64,000 bases of DNA from Proteobacteria bacterium UBA6503 (GCA_002436405.1 DJLZ01000005.1:603464-667463); one strand, 5' to 3'. Shown: positions 17,612 through 25,874, numbered from the stretch's first letter. Notes: generated from the sequence alone by a model not told the origin. A program made the numbers and translations.

Positions 17612-18727
17612 ATGGCTGGATTATACTGGCTTTTGCTGGTGCCGGTTCTGGTGCCGTTTGGTATTTGGTTCGCCACTTACCTTCGCAACAAACCGACACT
17701 CTCGTTCATGGCATTAGGCGCTTCGATTCTTGCGGGCTGTCTTGTTATGGCGGGCATGTGGCACCTTAGCCGTGCGCAGCAAATTACGGATACTGAAATC
17801 TGGAACGGTCAGGTGACTGACAAAAAACAGGTTTGGGTTTCGTGCTCACACAGCTACGAGTGCTTTTGCACCACCGACCGTGACGGCAACCGTACGTGCC
17901 AAACGTGCTATGAACACTCAAACGACTGGGACTGGGTTGTCTACACCACTGCCGGTGACCTGACAATCAGTCGCGTGGATCGCCGTGGTTCCCACACACC
18001 GCCCCGCTGGGCGCAAGTGGAAATTGGCGAACCTGCCTCGGTTGAGCATCGCTACAAGAACTACGTTCAGGCCGTGCCCGAATCGCTCTATAACCTGAGT
18101 GAAGCGGAAAACGATGCCCTGCCCGATGTTCCGAATTACCCTGAGGTATACGACTACTACCGCATCGACCGTGTGTTGACCGTGGGCGTAACGTATGCCG
18201 ATGCAGATGTGCTCAACGCTCATCTGAATACTGCGCTCATGACCCTTGGCCCGCAAAAGCAGGCAAATGTGGTTGTGATTGTTGTCAACGCCCCTGACCC
18301 CAACTACCGCTATAAGGTTGAGGCGTCATGGATTGGTGGCAACAAGAACGATATTATCGTTTTGCTCGGTACGGATGAGACCGCCGAAACTGTCGCCTGG
18401 GCTGATGTCATTACCTTTGCTGGCAATGCCGGCAACGAGCTGTTTAAGGTGACCTTGCGTGACCAACTGCTTGATGGCAACACCCTTGATGGTGCAACTG
18501 TGGCTTCGGCCATCAGTACCAACATCACAGAACTTTATGATCGGCCCGAAATGGCTGACTACGAGTATCTGGCTGCGGCCATTCAGCCTTCGGGCGGCCA
18601 AAAGGTACTGGCTGTGATTTTGAGTTTGCTTGCAAACCTCATCGCCGCAGCAGCTGTAACCTACAACGAAAACCGCCGCGGTGTGATGCGTGGTCGCTTT
18701 GGCGGCTATCAACGGCGCCGCTGGTAA
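17612..18727 (+). CDS. Membrane protein with Cys-rich insert, possible TPM-like domain, next to lemA
   Basis: The ATG at 17612 is chosen over upstream frame extension because AGAGAGGA precedes it; 371 residues. Two N-terminal membrane helices, a Cys-cluster (CSHSYECFC…CQTC, about residues 80-105), a soluble region, and a C-terminal membrane helix followed by an Arg-rich tail. The segment around WIGGNKNDIIVLLG resembles the core of TPM (YgcG/Psb32) domains, which often travel with LemA, and a lemA-like gene follows 53 nt later. The TPM call is my inference and weak. Codon use is GC-richer than the flanking chromosome. Confidence 0.6.
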   Translation: MAGLYWLLLVPVLVPFGIWFATYLRNKPTLSFMALGASILAGCLVMAGMWHLSRAQQITDTEIWNGQVTDKKQVWVSCSHSYECFCTTDRDGNRTCQTCYEHSNDWDWVVYTTAGDLTISRVDRRGSHTPPRWAQVEIGEPASVEHRYKNYVQAVPESLYNLSEAENDALPDVPNYPEVYDYYRIDRVLTVGVTYADADVLNAHLNTALMTLGPQKQANVVVIVVNAPDPNYRYKVEASWIGGNKNDIIVLLGTDETAETVAWADVITFAGNAGNELFKVTLRDQLLDGNTLDGATVASAISTNITELYDRPEMADYEYLAAAIQPSGGQKVLAVILSLLANLIAAAAVTYNENRRGVMRGRFGGYQRRRW

Positions 18728-18780
18728 CTTTAAACTACCCCTCTTTTCATTTTCTGTAACATTCAAGGTGGAGAATACCT

Positions 18781-19326
18781 ATGAAGATATTTCTTGGCAT
18801 TGTGGCCGTTCTGGCCGTCATCGGCTTCGCTGTTTTCGGGACCTACGTCAGCTACTACGACCGCGGCAACGAAATGGAGCAAGGCATCATCGCTCAGTAC
18901 GAAGAGAATCAGAACATTCTCTCGAACTACTCGCTGAAGGTCGCCGAAGCCGCCCAAGTGCCCGACATGTACGCCGACGACCTGAAGGAAGTCATCGGTG
19001 CTGCCATGGCCGGCCGCTACGGTGAAGATGGCTCGCAGGCTGTCTTCCAGTGGATCCAGGAACAGAACCCGAACGTCGACTCGGCTGTGTATGTGCAGAT
19101 TCAGCGCATCATCGAAGCCGGCCGCAACGAGTTCCAGAATGGTCAGACTGCTCTGATCGACAAGAAGCGCACCTACCAGACCGAGCTTGGCTCGTTTTGG
19201 GGTCGCATCTGGTTCGGCATGGCCGGTTACCCGAGCATCAACCTCGATGACTACAAGGTCATCAAGAGCGAGCACTCGAACGACGCGTTCGAATCCGGCG
19301 TCGACCGTGGCATCCAGATCAACTAA
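18781..19326 (+). CDS. lemA: LemA-family protein
   Basis: 181 residues. Single N-terminal membrane helix, then a helical-bundle region with YYDRGNEMEQ near the start and an RTYQTELGSFWGRIWFGMAGYP block, matching the LemA family. Function of LemA proteins is unknown; they are membrane-anchored with most of the chain on the outer side or cytosol depending on the report. Shine-Dalgarno AAGGTGGAG is good. Strongly GC-rich third positions. It forms a unit with the 17612 gene and ends in its own terminator. Confidence 0.83.
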   Translation: MKIFLGIVAVLAVIGFAVFGTYVSYYDRGNEMEQGIIAQYEENQNILSNYSLKVAEAAQVPDMYADDLKEVIGAAMAGRYGEDGSQAVFQWIQEQNPNVDSAVYVQIQRIIEAGRNEFQNGQTALIDKKRTYQTELGSFWGRIWFGMAGYPSINLDDYKVIKSEHSNDAFESGVDRGIQIN

Positions 19327-19337
19327 CCTTTAACGAT

Positions 19338-19370
19338 AAACAGCCCCGCATTTTGCGGGGCTGTTTTTTT
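19338..19370 (+). terminator. Terminator after lemA
   Basis: Perfect 13-bp stem AAACAGCCCCGCA / TGCGGGGCTGTTT with a 3-nt loop and a long T run. Confidence 0.93.
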
Positions 19371-19417
19371 GTGTTTAAGATTCGCAAGCTGCGTGGTAAA
19401 ACTGACTTAATATTTAT

Positions 19418-19464
19418 TTATCTTCTCTTTTTGTTTTTCTTTCACACCACAAAGGTAAATTCCT
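19418..19464 (+). promoter_or_regulatory. Pyrimidine-rich leader of the exonuclease gene
   Basis: TTATCTTC at 19418-19425 followed by CTCTTTTTG and further T/C runs, then AAAGG before the ATG. Same layout as the leaders at 16054 and 17553. No convincing -35 was found here. Confidence 0.5.
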
Positions 19465-20388
19465 ATGGGTAAGAAACTTCCCGGTTATTTTATTGCCGTG
19501 GATGTTGAGACTTCGGGCATTATTCGCCCCGGTACCGAAAAGGATGGCCAAAAGCCCTCCCAGTGCATTTCCATTGCGCTGTTGGTTCTCGACACTCACA
19601 CCCTCGAAGAAGTGGATAGCTACTACAGCACCATCCGCTTTGACCCCACCCGCTTCGACTGGAGCACCCAAGCTGAAGCCGTTCACGGCCTTAGCCAAGC
19701 ACAGCTTGCAAGCTCGCCCGATATGGCGACCGTTGCCCGCCAAGTGCTGCAGGTGATTCAGCGTTGGTTGCCGCCGCAGGAAGCAAAGCTTTTCATGGGG
19801 CACAACCCCAGCTTTGACCAGTCCTTCACGCAGCAGCTGATGGCCGAAATCAATGAGCAGCTGAAGTTTATCCACCGTGCGCTGGATGCTTTCAGCTTTG
19901 GCTTTGCAGCTTTCGGCCTCGAAAACTCGGACGAGCAGTTCACGTTTATGGACGTTGACCGCTCGGGCGTGCATAACGCGCTGGACGATATTCGTCTATC
20001 GGTTTCGATGCTGCGTCAGGTGCGCAAAGCTGGTGAGGCCTACCGCAAGCAAAACCAAAAGCCGCCGTCAAACACGCCGGTTGCCTCTACCCCCTTCATG
20101 GCTGAGTACCTCCGCCGTGAGGCTCAGTCGGGTGATTTTCGAGGCATCGCCATTTACGGCCGAAGTAATAAACCAGGCGAATTCAAATACGTCTGGGTTT
20201 ATTATGCTGGCATGGGCGAAGATCGCTACGTCGATATGGAAGCTGAATACATCGACGGCATCAGCGAAATGCTGAGCACTGGCAAGTTCATCAAGGGCAA
20301 CGAGTCCCGCCGTCCTCTTGTGGATGGTAAGGATGAAATCGTCACGCCGATTCAGACCAACTTCCCGTCGTATGACGACAAAGCCTAA
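19465..20388 (+). CDS. DEDDh 3'-5' exonuclease (RNase T/DnaQ-like) with extra C-terminal domain
   Basis: 307 residues. Exonuclease core at about 1-190: motif I AVDVETSG, motif II HNPSFDQSF, motif III HNALDDIRLS, giving Asp, Glu, Asp, His and Asp, so the active site is complete. After a short linker a second domain of about 100 residues (FRGIAIYGRSNKPGEFKYVW… through the end) is not recognised. It may degrade single-stranded DNA or RNA ends. A single-gene unit with its own leader and terminator; GC-richer codon use. Confidence 0.82.
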   Translation: MGKKLPGYFIAVDVETSGIIRPGTEKDGQKPSQCISIALLVLDTHTLEEVDSYYSTIRFDPTRFDWSTQAEAVHGLSQAQLASSPDMATVARQVLQVIQRWLPPQEAKLFMGHNPSFDQSFTQQLMAEINEQLKFIHRALDAFSFGFAAFGLENSDEQFTFMDVDRSGVHNALDDIRLSVSMLRQVRKAGEAYRKQNQKPPSNTPVASTPFMAEYLRREAQSGDFRGIAIYGRSNKPGEFKYVWVYYAGMGEDRYVDMEAEYIDGISEMLSTGKFIKGNESRRPLVDGKDEIVTPIQTNFPSYDDKA

Positions 20389-20403
20389 TACCCACTAACG
20401 ACT

Positions 20404-20433
20404 AAGCCACCCCGATTGGGGTGGCTTTTTTAT
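20404..20433 (+). terminator. Terminator of the exonuclease gene
   Basis: Perfect 10-bp stem AAGCCACCCC / GGGGTGGCTT with a 4-nt loop and T run. Convergent with the end of the lipase-like pseudogene. Confidence 0.92.
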
Positions 20434-20451
20434 TGCTAATTAATGAATCAA

Positions 20452-21693
20452 TTAAGCAAAACTTGGCTCAAGGCCATATTGAGGTTCTCGTTCTTTTACC
20501 TTAGGAGTACCCGTTTCAACAAAAGGCACTTCTTTACCCGTCATCAGGTGTTTACTGACCATCGTCTCAACACCATTAATCATCTGGTGATTTACAAGCC
20601 CACGTGCCAAACGGCCTGTGGTGCTAAACAATTCCGACCCTTTTGTATTAAAGTCTGCCAGTTCAGCTTTATCAGCAAAGTTTGACTCCATTTGGTAAAA
20701 CCCACCGCCAACATGCCCGCCGCCATAAAAACGCCCAGGTAACTTGCTAAAGTCTAGGCTGCCTATTGTTTTGGTAAAGTTTATATTGATGCATTCATGG
20801 CGCTTTACGCGGGTTGGTTCATAGTTTTCAATCAAGTTACACACTTGTGGCGCATCAAAGTTAACGGCACGTGCATCCACATGGCGCAGCTCAGGGTCTT
20901 CCTTAATGGCATATATCATACGCTGGCTAATCGCAGCCCCCATACTATGGCCACAAATTGTGACTTCATAATCTTCGGGGATTTCTCCGCTAAGGAGTAG
21001 GTCTTTAACCTCTTGCTGTGCCGCTTCAAACTGGCGTTTACCGCCGTTCAAAATGGCATCTCGGTATTCATTAGGTTCAAAGTTAAGGCCTGCAAAACCA
21101 ATAACAGCTGACTTACGCTCGTGGTTAATAAAGGCCCCTGCCTGCAAACCTGTATCAGGGTGGTTAATAAGCCCAGGCGTTCCGATATTGGCAACCTTAT
21201 GGCATTCCTTCAAAACCCCTTTTGAGAATTTTTGAGGCGGTGCTTCATCATAAAGCTCACGAGTGCTTTGCTACAGATCTTCGGTATAGCTTCCGTCTTT
21301 GCGGGCAGCCTTGTAGGCTTCGGTGTTTTCATAAGTTACCGGAATAAAATTACGCGTCCCAAAGCTTTCAATGGGTTCGTATCCTTCAGGCAGTAACGCT
21401 TTGTTTTGTTCATAGTAGGCCGTATCAAGGTGGCGGTCGGCAGCTTGAATAACACCAAGAGCATCCATCAAGCCATGGGCTTTCAGCATAGCGCTTTCAT
21501 TTAGTGTGGCCTTACCTTGTGCAACTTGGCTAAAGCCCTGTTCGGTTGACATTTTGTGAATTTGCATCCGCTGATGAAGGCGGCGTGCGAGAATGGTGGT
21601 ATCGCCCTGTGGTGCAAGCACCCCTTGCGGGTGCTGGGTTCTAACATCTGTTAGGTTTGAAACTGGTATAAATCTTAGTACATCTTGCCGCAT
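20452..21693 (-). pseudogene. Lipase-like alpha/beta hydrolase interrupted by one in-frame TAG
   Basis: Reading from ATG 21693, 140 codons match the N-terminus of the intact paralog at 22132-23388. A TAG at 21273-21271 then stops the frame, and the same frame continues without any shift to 20452. The stop sits exactly where the paralog has Glu141, so a single GAG-to-TAG change explains it. The downstream half keeps the nucleophile elbow GHSMGA and is not otherwise decayed. This is either a very young pseudogene, a gene with stop readthrough, or two separately translated halves (a TTG at 21213 could start the second). A promoter-like TTGAAA-16-TATACC (21765-21738, minus) precedes it. Confidence 0.8.
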
Positions 21694-21783
21694 ATAAATG
21701 GTGTGTATTATTCCTTTTTTGATAAAGCTGTATATTAGGTATATGGAGAGTTTATGATTTTTCAACACCTTAGGCCGCATAAA

Positions 21784-21813
21784 TAGCAAAAGCCACCCCA
21801 GAGGGATGGCTTT
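21784..21813 (-). terminator. Terminator of the 62-residue membrane protein gene
   Basis: Stem AAAGCCATCC / GGGTGGCTTT on the minus strand with one G-U pair, followed by TTGCTATTT. It lies 6 nt beyond the stop of the small gene. Confidence 0.75.
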
Positions 21814-21819
21814 CTTTCG

Positions 21820-22008
21820 TTATTTTTTTGGCGTTTCGCAAATCAAAAGCCAGCCCAGGCCGACAATTGTATAAGCGAAAGCAACTGTTCCAACAGCAGC
21901 ATCGTCAGAGATGATACCGTTAAGCGCAAGGGGCATTGCAATACAAGCAGCAATAAAGCCACCAACAAAACCACAAGCGATGGAACGAAGCATTGGGAAA
22001 CAAGCCAT
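21820..22008 (-). CDS. Small membrane protein, 62 residues
   Basis: Two hydrophobic segments (about residues 9-30 and 40-57), no recognised family. Start supported by AGGAG 6 nt upstream of the ATG. Its leader contains TATCTTC (22044-22038) and a pyrimidine-rich stretch like the GC-richer genes, although its own codons are closer to host style. It lies between the two lipase-like paralogs and has its own terminator. Confidence 0.7.
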   Translation of the reverse strand: MACFPMLRSIACGFVGGFIAACIAMPLALNGIISDDAAVGTVAFAYTIVGLGWLLICETPKK

Positions 22009-22078
22009 TAAAGGCTCCTGTGTTAAAACTGAAAATTGAAGATACTCTACTTGTATGAAATATATGGGGTTTCACTGT

Positions 22079-22109
22079 AAAAAAACAAGCCCCAAGCAAG
22101 CTTGGGGCT
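22079..22109 (-). terminator. Terminator of the lipase-like gene 22132-23388
   Basis: Minus-strand stem AGCCCCAAG / CTTGGGGCT with loop CTTG, followed by TGTTTTTTT. The T tract also lies just upstream of the promoter region of the small membrane protein gene. Confidence 0.9.
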
Positions 22110-22131
22110 GTGTATTTAAGGCGTGAATCAT

Positions 22132-23388
22132 TTAACGAGAAAACGCAGGCTCTTGATCCATACCATTCTCTAGACCGTCGCTTCTGTCATGTTCTTGCCC
22201 TTTAGCGGTTTGAACGTACGGAATATCTTTACCCGTCATCACATGCTTACTAACCAAAGCCTCAACACCGTTAATCATTTGGTGGTTTACCATGCCTCGG
22301 GCAATTTTAAGTTTTGTGCCAAGCTTGTCTTTACCATCGGCAGTAAGGTCGGCGATATCTTCTTTGCCTTCAAAGTTTACGTCCATCTCGTAAAAGCCAC
22401 CGCCCACATGGCCGCCGCCATAAAGGTTCCCTGGTAGCTTACTAAAATCGATGCGGCCCATCGTGCTGGTAAAGTTTACGTTAATACACTCTTCAGGTTT
22501 TACGCGCGCAGGGTCAAAGTCTTTAATTTGGTTCCCAACTTGCGGGGCATCAAAGTTAATGGCACGGGCATTCACGTGGCGCAGCTCAGGGTCTTGCTTC
22601 ACATCATAAATGGCACGCTGGCTAATGGCAGCCCCCATACTGTGACCACTAAATACAACCTCGTAATCGTCAGGGATCTCACCACTTTGTAGTAGATCTT
22701 TTATTTCTTGCTGCACAGCTTCGTACTGGCGCTTACCGCCTGTAATCAAAGCATCGCTCATTTCGTTGCCTTCAAAGTTTAGGCCCGCAAAGCCAATCAC
22801 CACTGATTTACGCTCGTGGTTAATAAAGGCCCCTGCTTGTAGACCAGTTTCTGGATGGTTAATAATACCTTCTGAGCCCACGTTGGCATGTCGACCTGCG
22901 CTTTTTACAGCGCCTTTATTAAAGTCATAACTTTCTGGTAAGGCATAACGCTCTCGGGCTTGGCCTTCTAGGCGTTCGGCAAAGTCGCCGTTTTTCTTGC
23001 CTTCTTGGTAAGCGGCATTAGTCTCGTAAGGCACATGCAAAAAGCGGCGTGTGCCAAAGCTTGCCATAGGCTCATAGCCCTCAGGCATAACAAGCTTATT
23101 TTCATCATAAAAGGCTGTGTCTTGGTGGCGGTCAGCCATCTGAATAGCGCCAAGGGCGTCCATTAGGCCGTGGGCCTTATTAAGGGTTTGTTGGTTTACG
23201 GCAAGTTCGCCTGCGGCAATACGCTCAAAGCCTTGATCAGTTCCCATCTTGTGAACTTGCATACGCTGGTGAAGTCGGCGGGCAAGTGTAATGGCATCGC
23301 CTTGTGGTGCTAGTGCCCCTTGTGGGTGATGTTTACGCACCTCGGTAAGGTTGGATACTGGAATAAACTTTAGAACGTCGTTTTGCAT
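22132..23388 (-). CDS. Lipase-like alpha/beta hydrolase, intact paralog
   Basis: 418 residues. A ~150-residue N-terminal region of unknown fold precedes a hydrolase domain with VIGFAGLN, the elbow GHSMGA (Ser250) and NFDAPQVGN, resembling class 3 lipases/Mbeg1-type hydrolases. No signal peptide is seen. A glycine/histidine stretch (YGGGHVGGG) follows. Over most of its length it is closely similar to the broken copy at 20452-21693. A promoter-like TTGAAA-17-CATACT lies upstream. Substrate unknown; secretion through another route cannot be excluded. Confidence 0.8.
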   Translation of the reverse strand: MQNDVLKFIPVSNLTEVRKHHPQGALAPQGDAITLARRLHQRMQVHKMGTDQGFERIAAGELAVNQQTLNKAHGLMDALGAIQMADRHQDTAFYDENKLVMPEGYEPMASFGTRRFLHVPYETNAAYQEGKKNGDFAERLEGQARERYALPESYDFNKGAVKSAGRHANVGSEGIINHPETGLQAGAFINHERKSVVIGFAGLNFEGNEMSDALITGGKRQYEAVQQEIKDLLQSGEIPDDYEVVFSGHSMGAAISQRAIYDVKQDPELRHVNARAINFDAPQVGNQIKDFDPARVKPEECINVNFTSTMGRIDFSKLPGNLYGGGHVGGGFYEMDVNFEGKEDIADLTADGKDKLGTKLKIARGMVNHQMINGVEALVSKHVMTGKDIPYVQTAKGQEHDRSDGLENGMDQEPAFSR

Positions 23389-23461
23389 ATATGTTTGGCC
23401 CCTTAATTGCCCCTACATATAAAGTATGTGAATTGGCCATTGTCTTTTCAAGGATTTTACA

Positions 23462-23495
23462 TATAAAACCCCCTCGCCAGTGCGAGGGGGTTTTT
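23462..23495 (-). terminator. Terminator of the 78-residue membrane protein gene
   Basis: Perfect 11-bp stem AACCCCCTCGC / GCGAGGGGGTT, 4-nt loop, T-rich on both strands. Confidence 0.92.
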
Positions 23496-23505
23496 GCGTT
23501 AAAAG

Positions 23506-23742
23506 TTACGACTTATCGTCGTCGGACTTGTCGTTCTTGCTCTGGTTGGCGCGGGCTCGGGCTTTGAGGCCATCATTGATGCTGAGGCCCACGAACACGA
23601 GGAACATCACCAGTTCGAACGTGCCGATGCTGGCCATGCCAGTGACACCGAAAACAGCCGCGAGGATGTTCGGAAACAGCCATTCGGCAAGCCAGGCGAC
23701 GATTGCTGCGCACAGCAGGTTACCAAGGAAATTGTCAAACAT
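23506..23742 (-). CDS. Small membrane protein, 78 residues (GC-richer orphan set)
   Basis: Two hydrophobic helices (about residues 5-28 and 38-55) and a charged Lys/Asp/Ser C-terminus. No family recognised. AAGGA precedes the ATG. Codons are GC-rich. It has its own promoter candidate, a pyrimidine-rich leader and a strong terminator, so is a one-gene unit of the same design as the 25332, 25875 and 47877 genes. Confidence 0.75.
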   Translation of the reverse strand: MFDNFLGNLLCAAIVAWLAEWLFPNILAAVFGVTGMASIGTFELVMFLVFVGLSINDGLKARARANQSKNDKSDDDKS

Positions 23743-23803
23743 AAGGTGTCCTTTACGGATAGAGGAACAGGAGAAAAAGGAACTTAGATAATTGTTAATT
23801 TGA

Positions 23804-23832
23804 AATATAGTAATGCCCCATAAATTTTACAA
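23804..23832 (-). promoter_or_regulatory. Candidate promoter TTGTAA-17-TATATT for the 23506-23742 gene
   Basis: On the minus strand TTGTAA at 23832-23827 and TATATT at 23809-23804, 17 bp apart. TATCT (23790-23786) and a T/C-rich leader follow before the start at 23742. The -35 sits directly after the chemoreceptor gene's terminator. Confidence 0.65.
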
Positions 23833-23833
23833 T

Positions 23834-23870
23834 AAAAAAAGCTGCTTTACCCAAAGATAAAGCAGCCTTT
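23834..23870 (-). terminator. Terminator of the chemoreceptor gene
   Basis: Minus-strand stem GCTGCTTTA / TAAAGCAGC with an 8-nt loop followed by TTTTTTTATT. Confidence 0.88.
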
Positions 23871-23884
23871 TAAGATACTCAGTG

Positions 23885-25168
23885 TTATACGGCTTTTGCT
23901 GAAAGCTCGGCCAGTGTGGTCATGTGTTCTGAGATATCATTAGTTGCGACAGATTGTTCCTTTACTGAAAGCGACACATGCTCTGCCACTTGCGACACAT
24001 CACGAATTGCTTCGTTAATATGTTGCATTGCTGATGTTACCGTTTCAGATGATACCTTAACGGCATTAATCTCGGTCACAATCTTCTTTGACGAATCATT
24101 GGTTAAGCTTGCAAGCTTCTTAACCTCATCGGCCACGACGGCAAAGCCACGACCTGCCTCGCCTGCCCGAGCCGCCTCAATAGCCGCGTTAAGCGCTAGG
24201 AGGTTAATCTGCTCAGACACGTCTTGAATAAACGCCAAGACTTCTGTCATCGCAGCAACTGAAACTTCCAAATCAGCAGCTGACTTTTTAGTTTCTTCCG
24301 ACATGCCTTCAATATTTTGAATATTCTGGTTAACGTTCGTAAGGTTGTTTGCAATATCTCGGATAGATGCACTCAACTCATTCGTCGCTGATGTCGTCGA
24401 CTGAATAGAATGCACCATACTGTTTTGGTTTTCTTTCTTGTTTGAAATATCAGAGGCATACTTCACAACGTTTTCGGGCTTGCCTTCGTTGTTATATTCA
24501 ATGGTGTACGATGCTGCCAAAAAGATACGGCGACCATCTTTACCTACACGCTGAAACTCACCGTCTTGCAGAACACCCTCACGTAAATTATCCCAAAAGT
24601 TTTTATACTCTGAAGATTCAGCGTAGGCTTTATCACAGAAAAGGCTGTGGTGTTGGCCTACAATATCTTCAAGCTTATAGCCTGTGGTCTTTAAAAAGTT
24701 CTCGTTGGCTTCAAGAATATTGCCATTCATGTCAAAACGAATAACAGCTTGCACACGGTCAAATGACTGACGGGTTTTTACAACTGAATTTGTGATATCA
24801 CTGGCAAGTTTAACAATACGCTCAACATTACCTTTACTATCATAAATTGGGTTGTATGAGGCTTGAATCCAAACTTCTTTTTGGCCTTTCCCGTAACGTT
24901 TAAATCGGTTTGCGGCAAACTTTCCTTCACGTAAGCGTTGCCAAAAATTTTCATACTCTTCCGACTCGCCATATCGTTTATCAACAAACAACCTATGGTG
25001 TTTACCAACAACCTCGTCTAAATCGTAACCCATTGTTTTTAAAAAGTTGTTATTGGCCCACAAAATATTGCCTTGAGGATCAAAGTGAATTAACGCCTGA
25101 CTCTTATCAAGAGCAGTTAAGATGTTGTTTGAGTTATCTTTTTTTGATTTTATAAGTGATTTTATCAT
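23885..25168 (-). CDS. Soluble PAS-PAS methyl-accepting chemoreceptor (BdlA-like architecture)
   Basis: The ATG at 25168 is preferred over a GTG 12 nt upstream because GGAGAG precedes it; 427 residues. Two PAS domains (about 20-130 and 140-250, each with the KHHRLF / QHHSLF block) and then a short signalling domain with the conserved hairpin tip INLLALNAAIEAARAGEAGRGF. No membrane helix and no HAMP domain, so it is cytoplasmic. Size and order match Pseudomonas BdlA, which controls biofilm dispersal, and haem-PAS receptors; the ligand is unknown. No che genes are nearby. Host-like codon use. Confidence 0.88.
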   Translation of the reverse strand: MIKSLIKSKKDNSNNILTALDKSQALIHFDPQGNILWANNNFLKTMGYDLDEVVGKHHRLFVDKRYGESEEYENFWQRLREGKFAANRFKRYGKGQKEVWIQASYNPIYDSKGNVERIVKLASDITNSVVKTRQSFDRVQAVIRFDMNGNILEANENFLKTTGYKLEDIVGQHHSLFCDKAYAESSEYKNFWDNLREGVLQDGEFQRVGKDGRRIFLAASYTIEYNNEGKPENVVKYASDISNKKENQNSMVHSIQSTTSATNELSASIRDIANNLTNVNQNIQNIEGMSEETKKSAADLEVSVAAMTEVLAFIQDVSEQINLLALNAAIEAARAGEAGRGFAVVADEVKKLASLTNDSSKKIVTEINAVKVSSETVTSAMQHINEAIRDVSQVAEHVSLSVKEQSVATNDISEHMTTLAELSAKAV

Positions 25169-25294
25169 TAGACTCTCCACACAAGATTAGCTATTAAAAC
25201 AATCTTCCCCCCAGAAGTGTCGCTGAAACTTATGGTAGTTAAAATAAATTTTTACCAACTAATTACTGACAGTCGCGGATAGCCTTACAAATGC

Positions 25295-25324
25295 AGAAAA
25301 CCCCCACCGTATGGCAGGGGTTTT
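25295..25324 (-). terminator. Terminator of the 73-residue membrane protein gene
   Basis: Stem AAAACCCC / GGGGTTTT with an inner CCA/TGG helix, followed on the minus strand by TTTTCTGC. Confidence 0.85.
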
Positions 25325-25331
25325 CATTTCG

Positions 25332-25553
25332 TTATGCGTTGGCGTTGCTGGGGCTGTCGGGGGTGCTGTTGTCGTAACCGACAACGAAAACCCGAACGAC
25401 GAAAACCGTCACAGCAATGGCGACAGCCAGAACCGGATACGAGGCGAGCTGGTAAAGACCAACGGCCATCAGAACGAGGCTGGCGAAGAGGCCACCGAAC
25501 ATGCCGAGAATGCTCGAAAACATGAACGCGCGAAGGAGCTTCTGAAGAAGCAT
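25332..25553 (-). CDS. Small membrane protein, 73 residues (GC-richer orphan set)
   Basis: Two hydrophobic helices (about 8-35 and 38-60) and a Ser/Pro/Asn C-terminus (YDNSTPDSPSNANA). No family recognised. AGGAG lies 7 nt before the ATG. Codons GC-rich. It is divergent from the helicase gene and has a matching promoter, leader and terminator. An overlapping plus-strand frame here is rejected. Confidence 0.72.
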   Translation of the reverse strand: MLLQKLLRAFMFSSILGMFGGLFASLVLMAVGLYQLASYPVLAVAIAVTVFVVRVFVVGYDNSTPDSPSNANA

Positions 25554-25605
25554 GATAAGTCTCCTAAAAGAAAAAGTGACGAAAGATATACGAATATATA
25601 TACAA

Positions 25606-25638
25606 GGTATAATCCCCTATCCCCCACTTTACAAGGGG
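25606..25638 (-). promoter_or_regulatory. Candidate promoter CCCCTTGTAA-17-TATACC for the 73-residue gene
   Basis: Minus strand: CCCCTTGTAA at 25638-25629, -10 TATACC at 25611-25606, spacer 17 bp. TATCTTTC (25588-25581) and a T/C-rich leader to AGGAG follow. The 10-mer is identical to those at 25759 and 48965. Confidence 0.72.
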
Positions 25639-25758
25639 TTAGCGTACGATTTTTAGGATTTAATTAGGCAGCAAATTTACCTACACACGCTGTATTTTTA
25701 AGCCGCTAAAATTGCAATTACAATTTTTTATGTTTTTTTGGCAAATGTATACACTTCT

Positions 25759-25791
25759 CCCCTTGTAAGACGCCCCTTTAGACCTTATAAA
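25759..25791 (+). promoter_or_regulatory. Candidate promoter CCCCTTGTAA-17-TATAAA for the helicase gene
   Basis: CCCCTTGTAA at 25759-25768, TATAAA at 25786-25791, spacer 17 bp. TTATCTAT (25813-25820) and a long T/C-rich leader lead to AGGAG and the ATG at 25875. Confidence 0.75.
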
Positions 25792-25874
25792 AGAAGGGTC
25801 TTAAAAATAAGATTATCTATCCTTCTAAAGGTTTACCTTTTTTCTTTCCTCCTCTCTTTCTATAGGAGTCATTT

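Larger units (their letters stand above)
25554..25874. promoter_or_regulatory. 321-bp divergent control region between the 73-residue gene and the helicase gene
   Basis: Contains two outward promoters (listed separately), each starting with CCCCTTGTAA, and two pyrimidine-rich leaders. The ~120 bp between the two -35 elements (about 25639-25758) is A/T-rich (with runs such as CAATTACAATTTTTT) and shows no ORF or repeat. Confidence 0.6.

Noticed and set aside
25311..25667. A plus-strand ORF of 118 codons
   Set aside because: It overlaps the minus-strand 73-residue membrane protein gene, has no ribosome site, and the minus gene has a promoter, leader, AGGAG and terminator.
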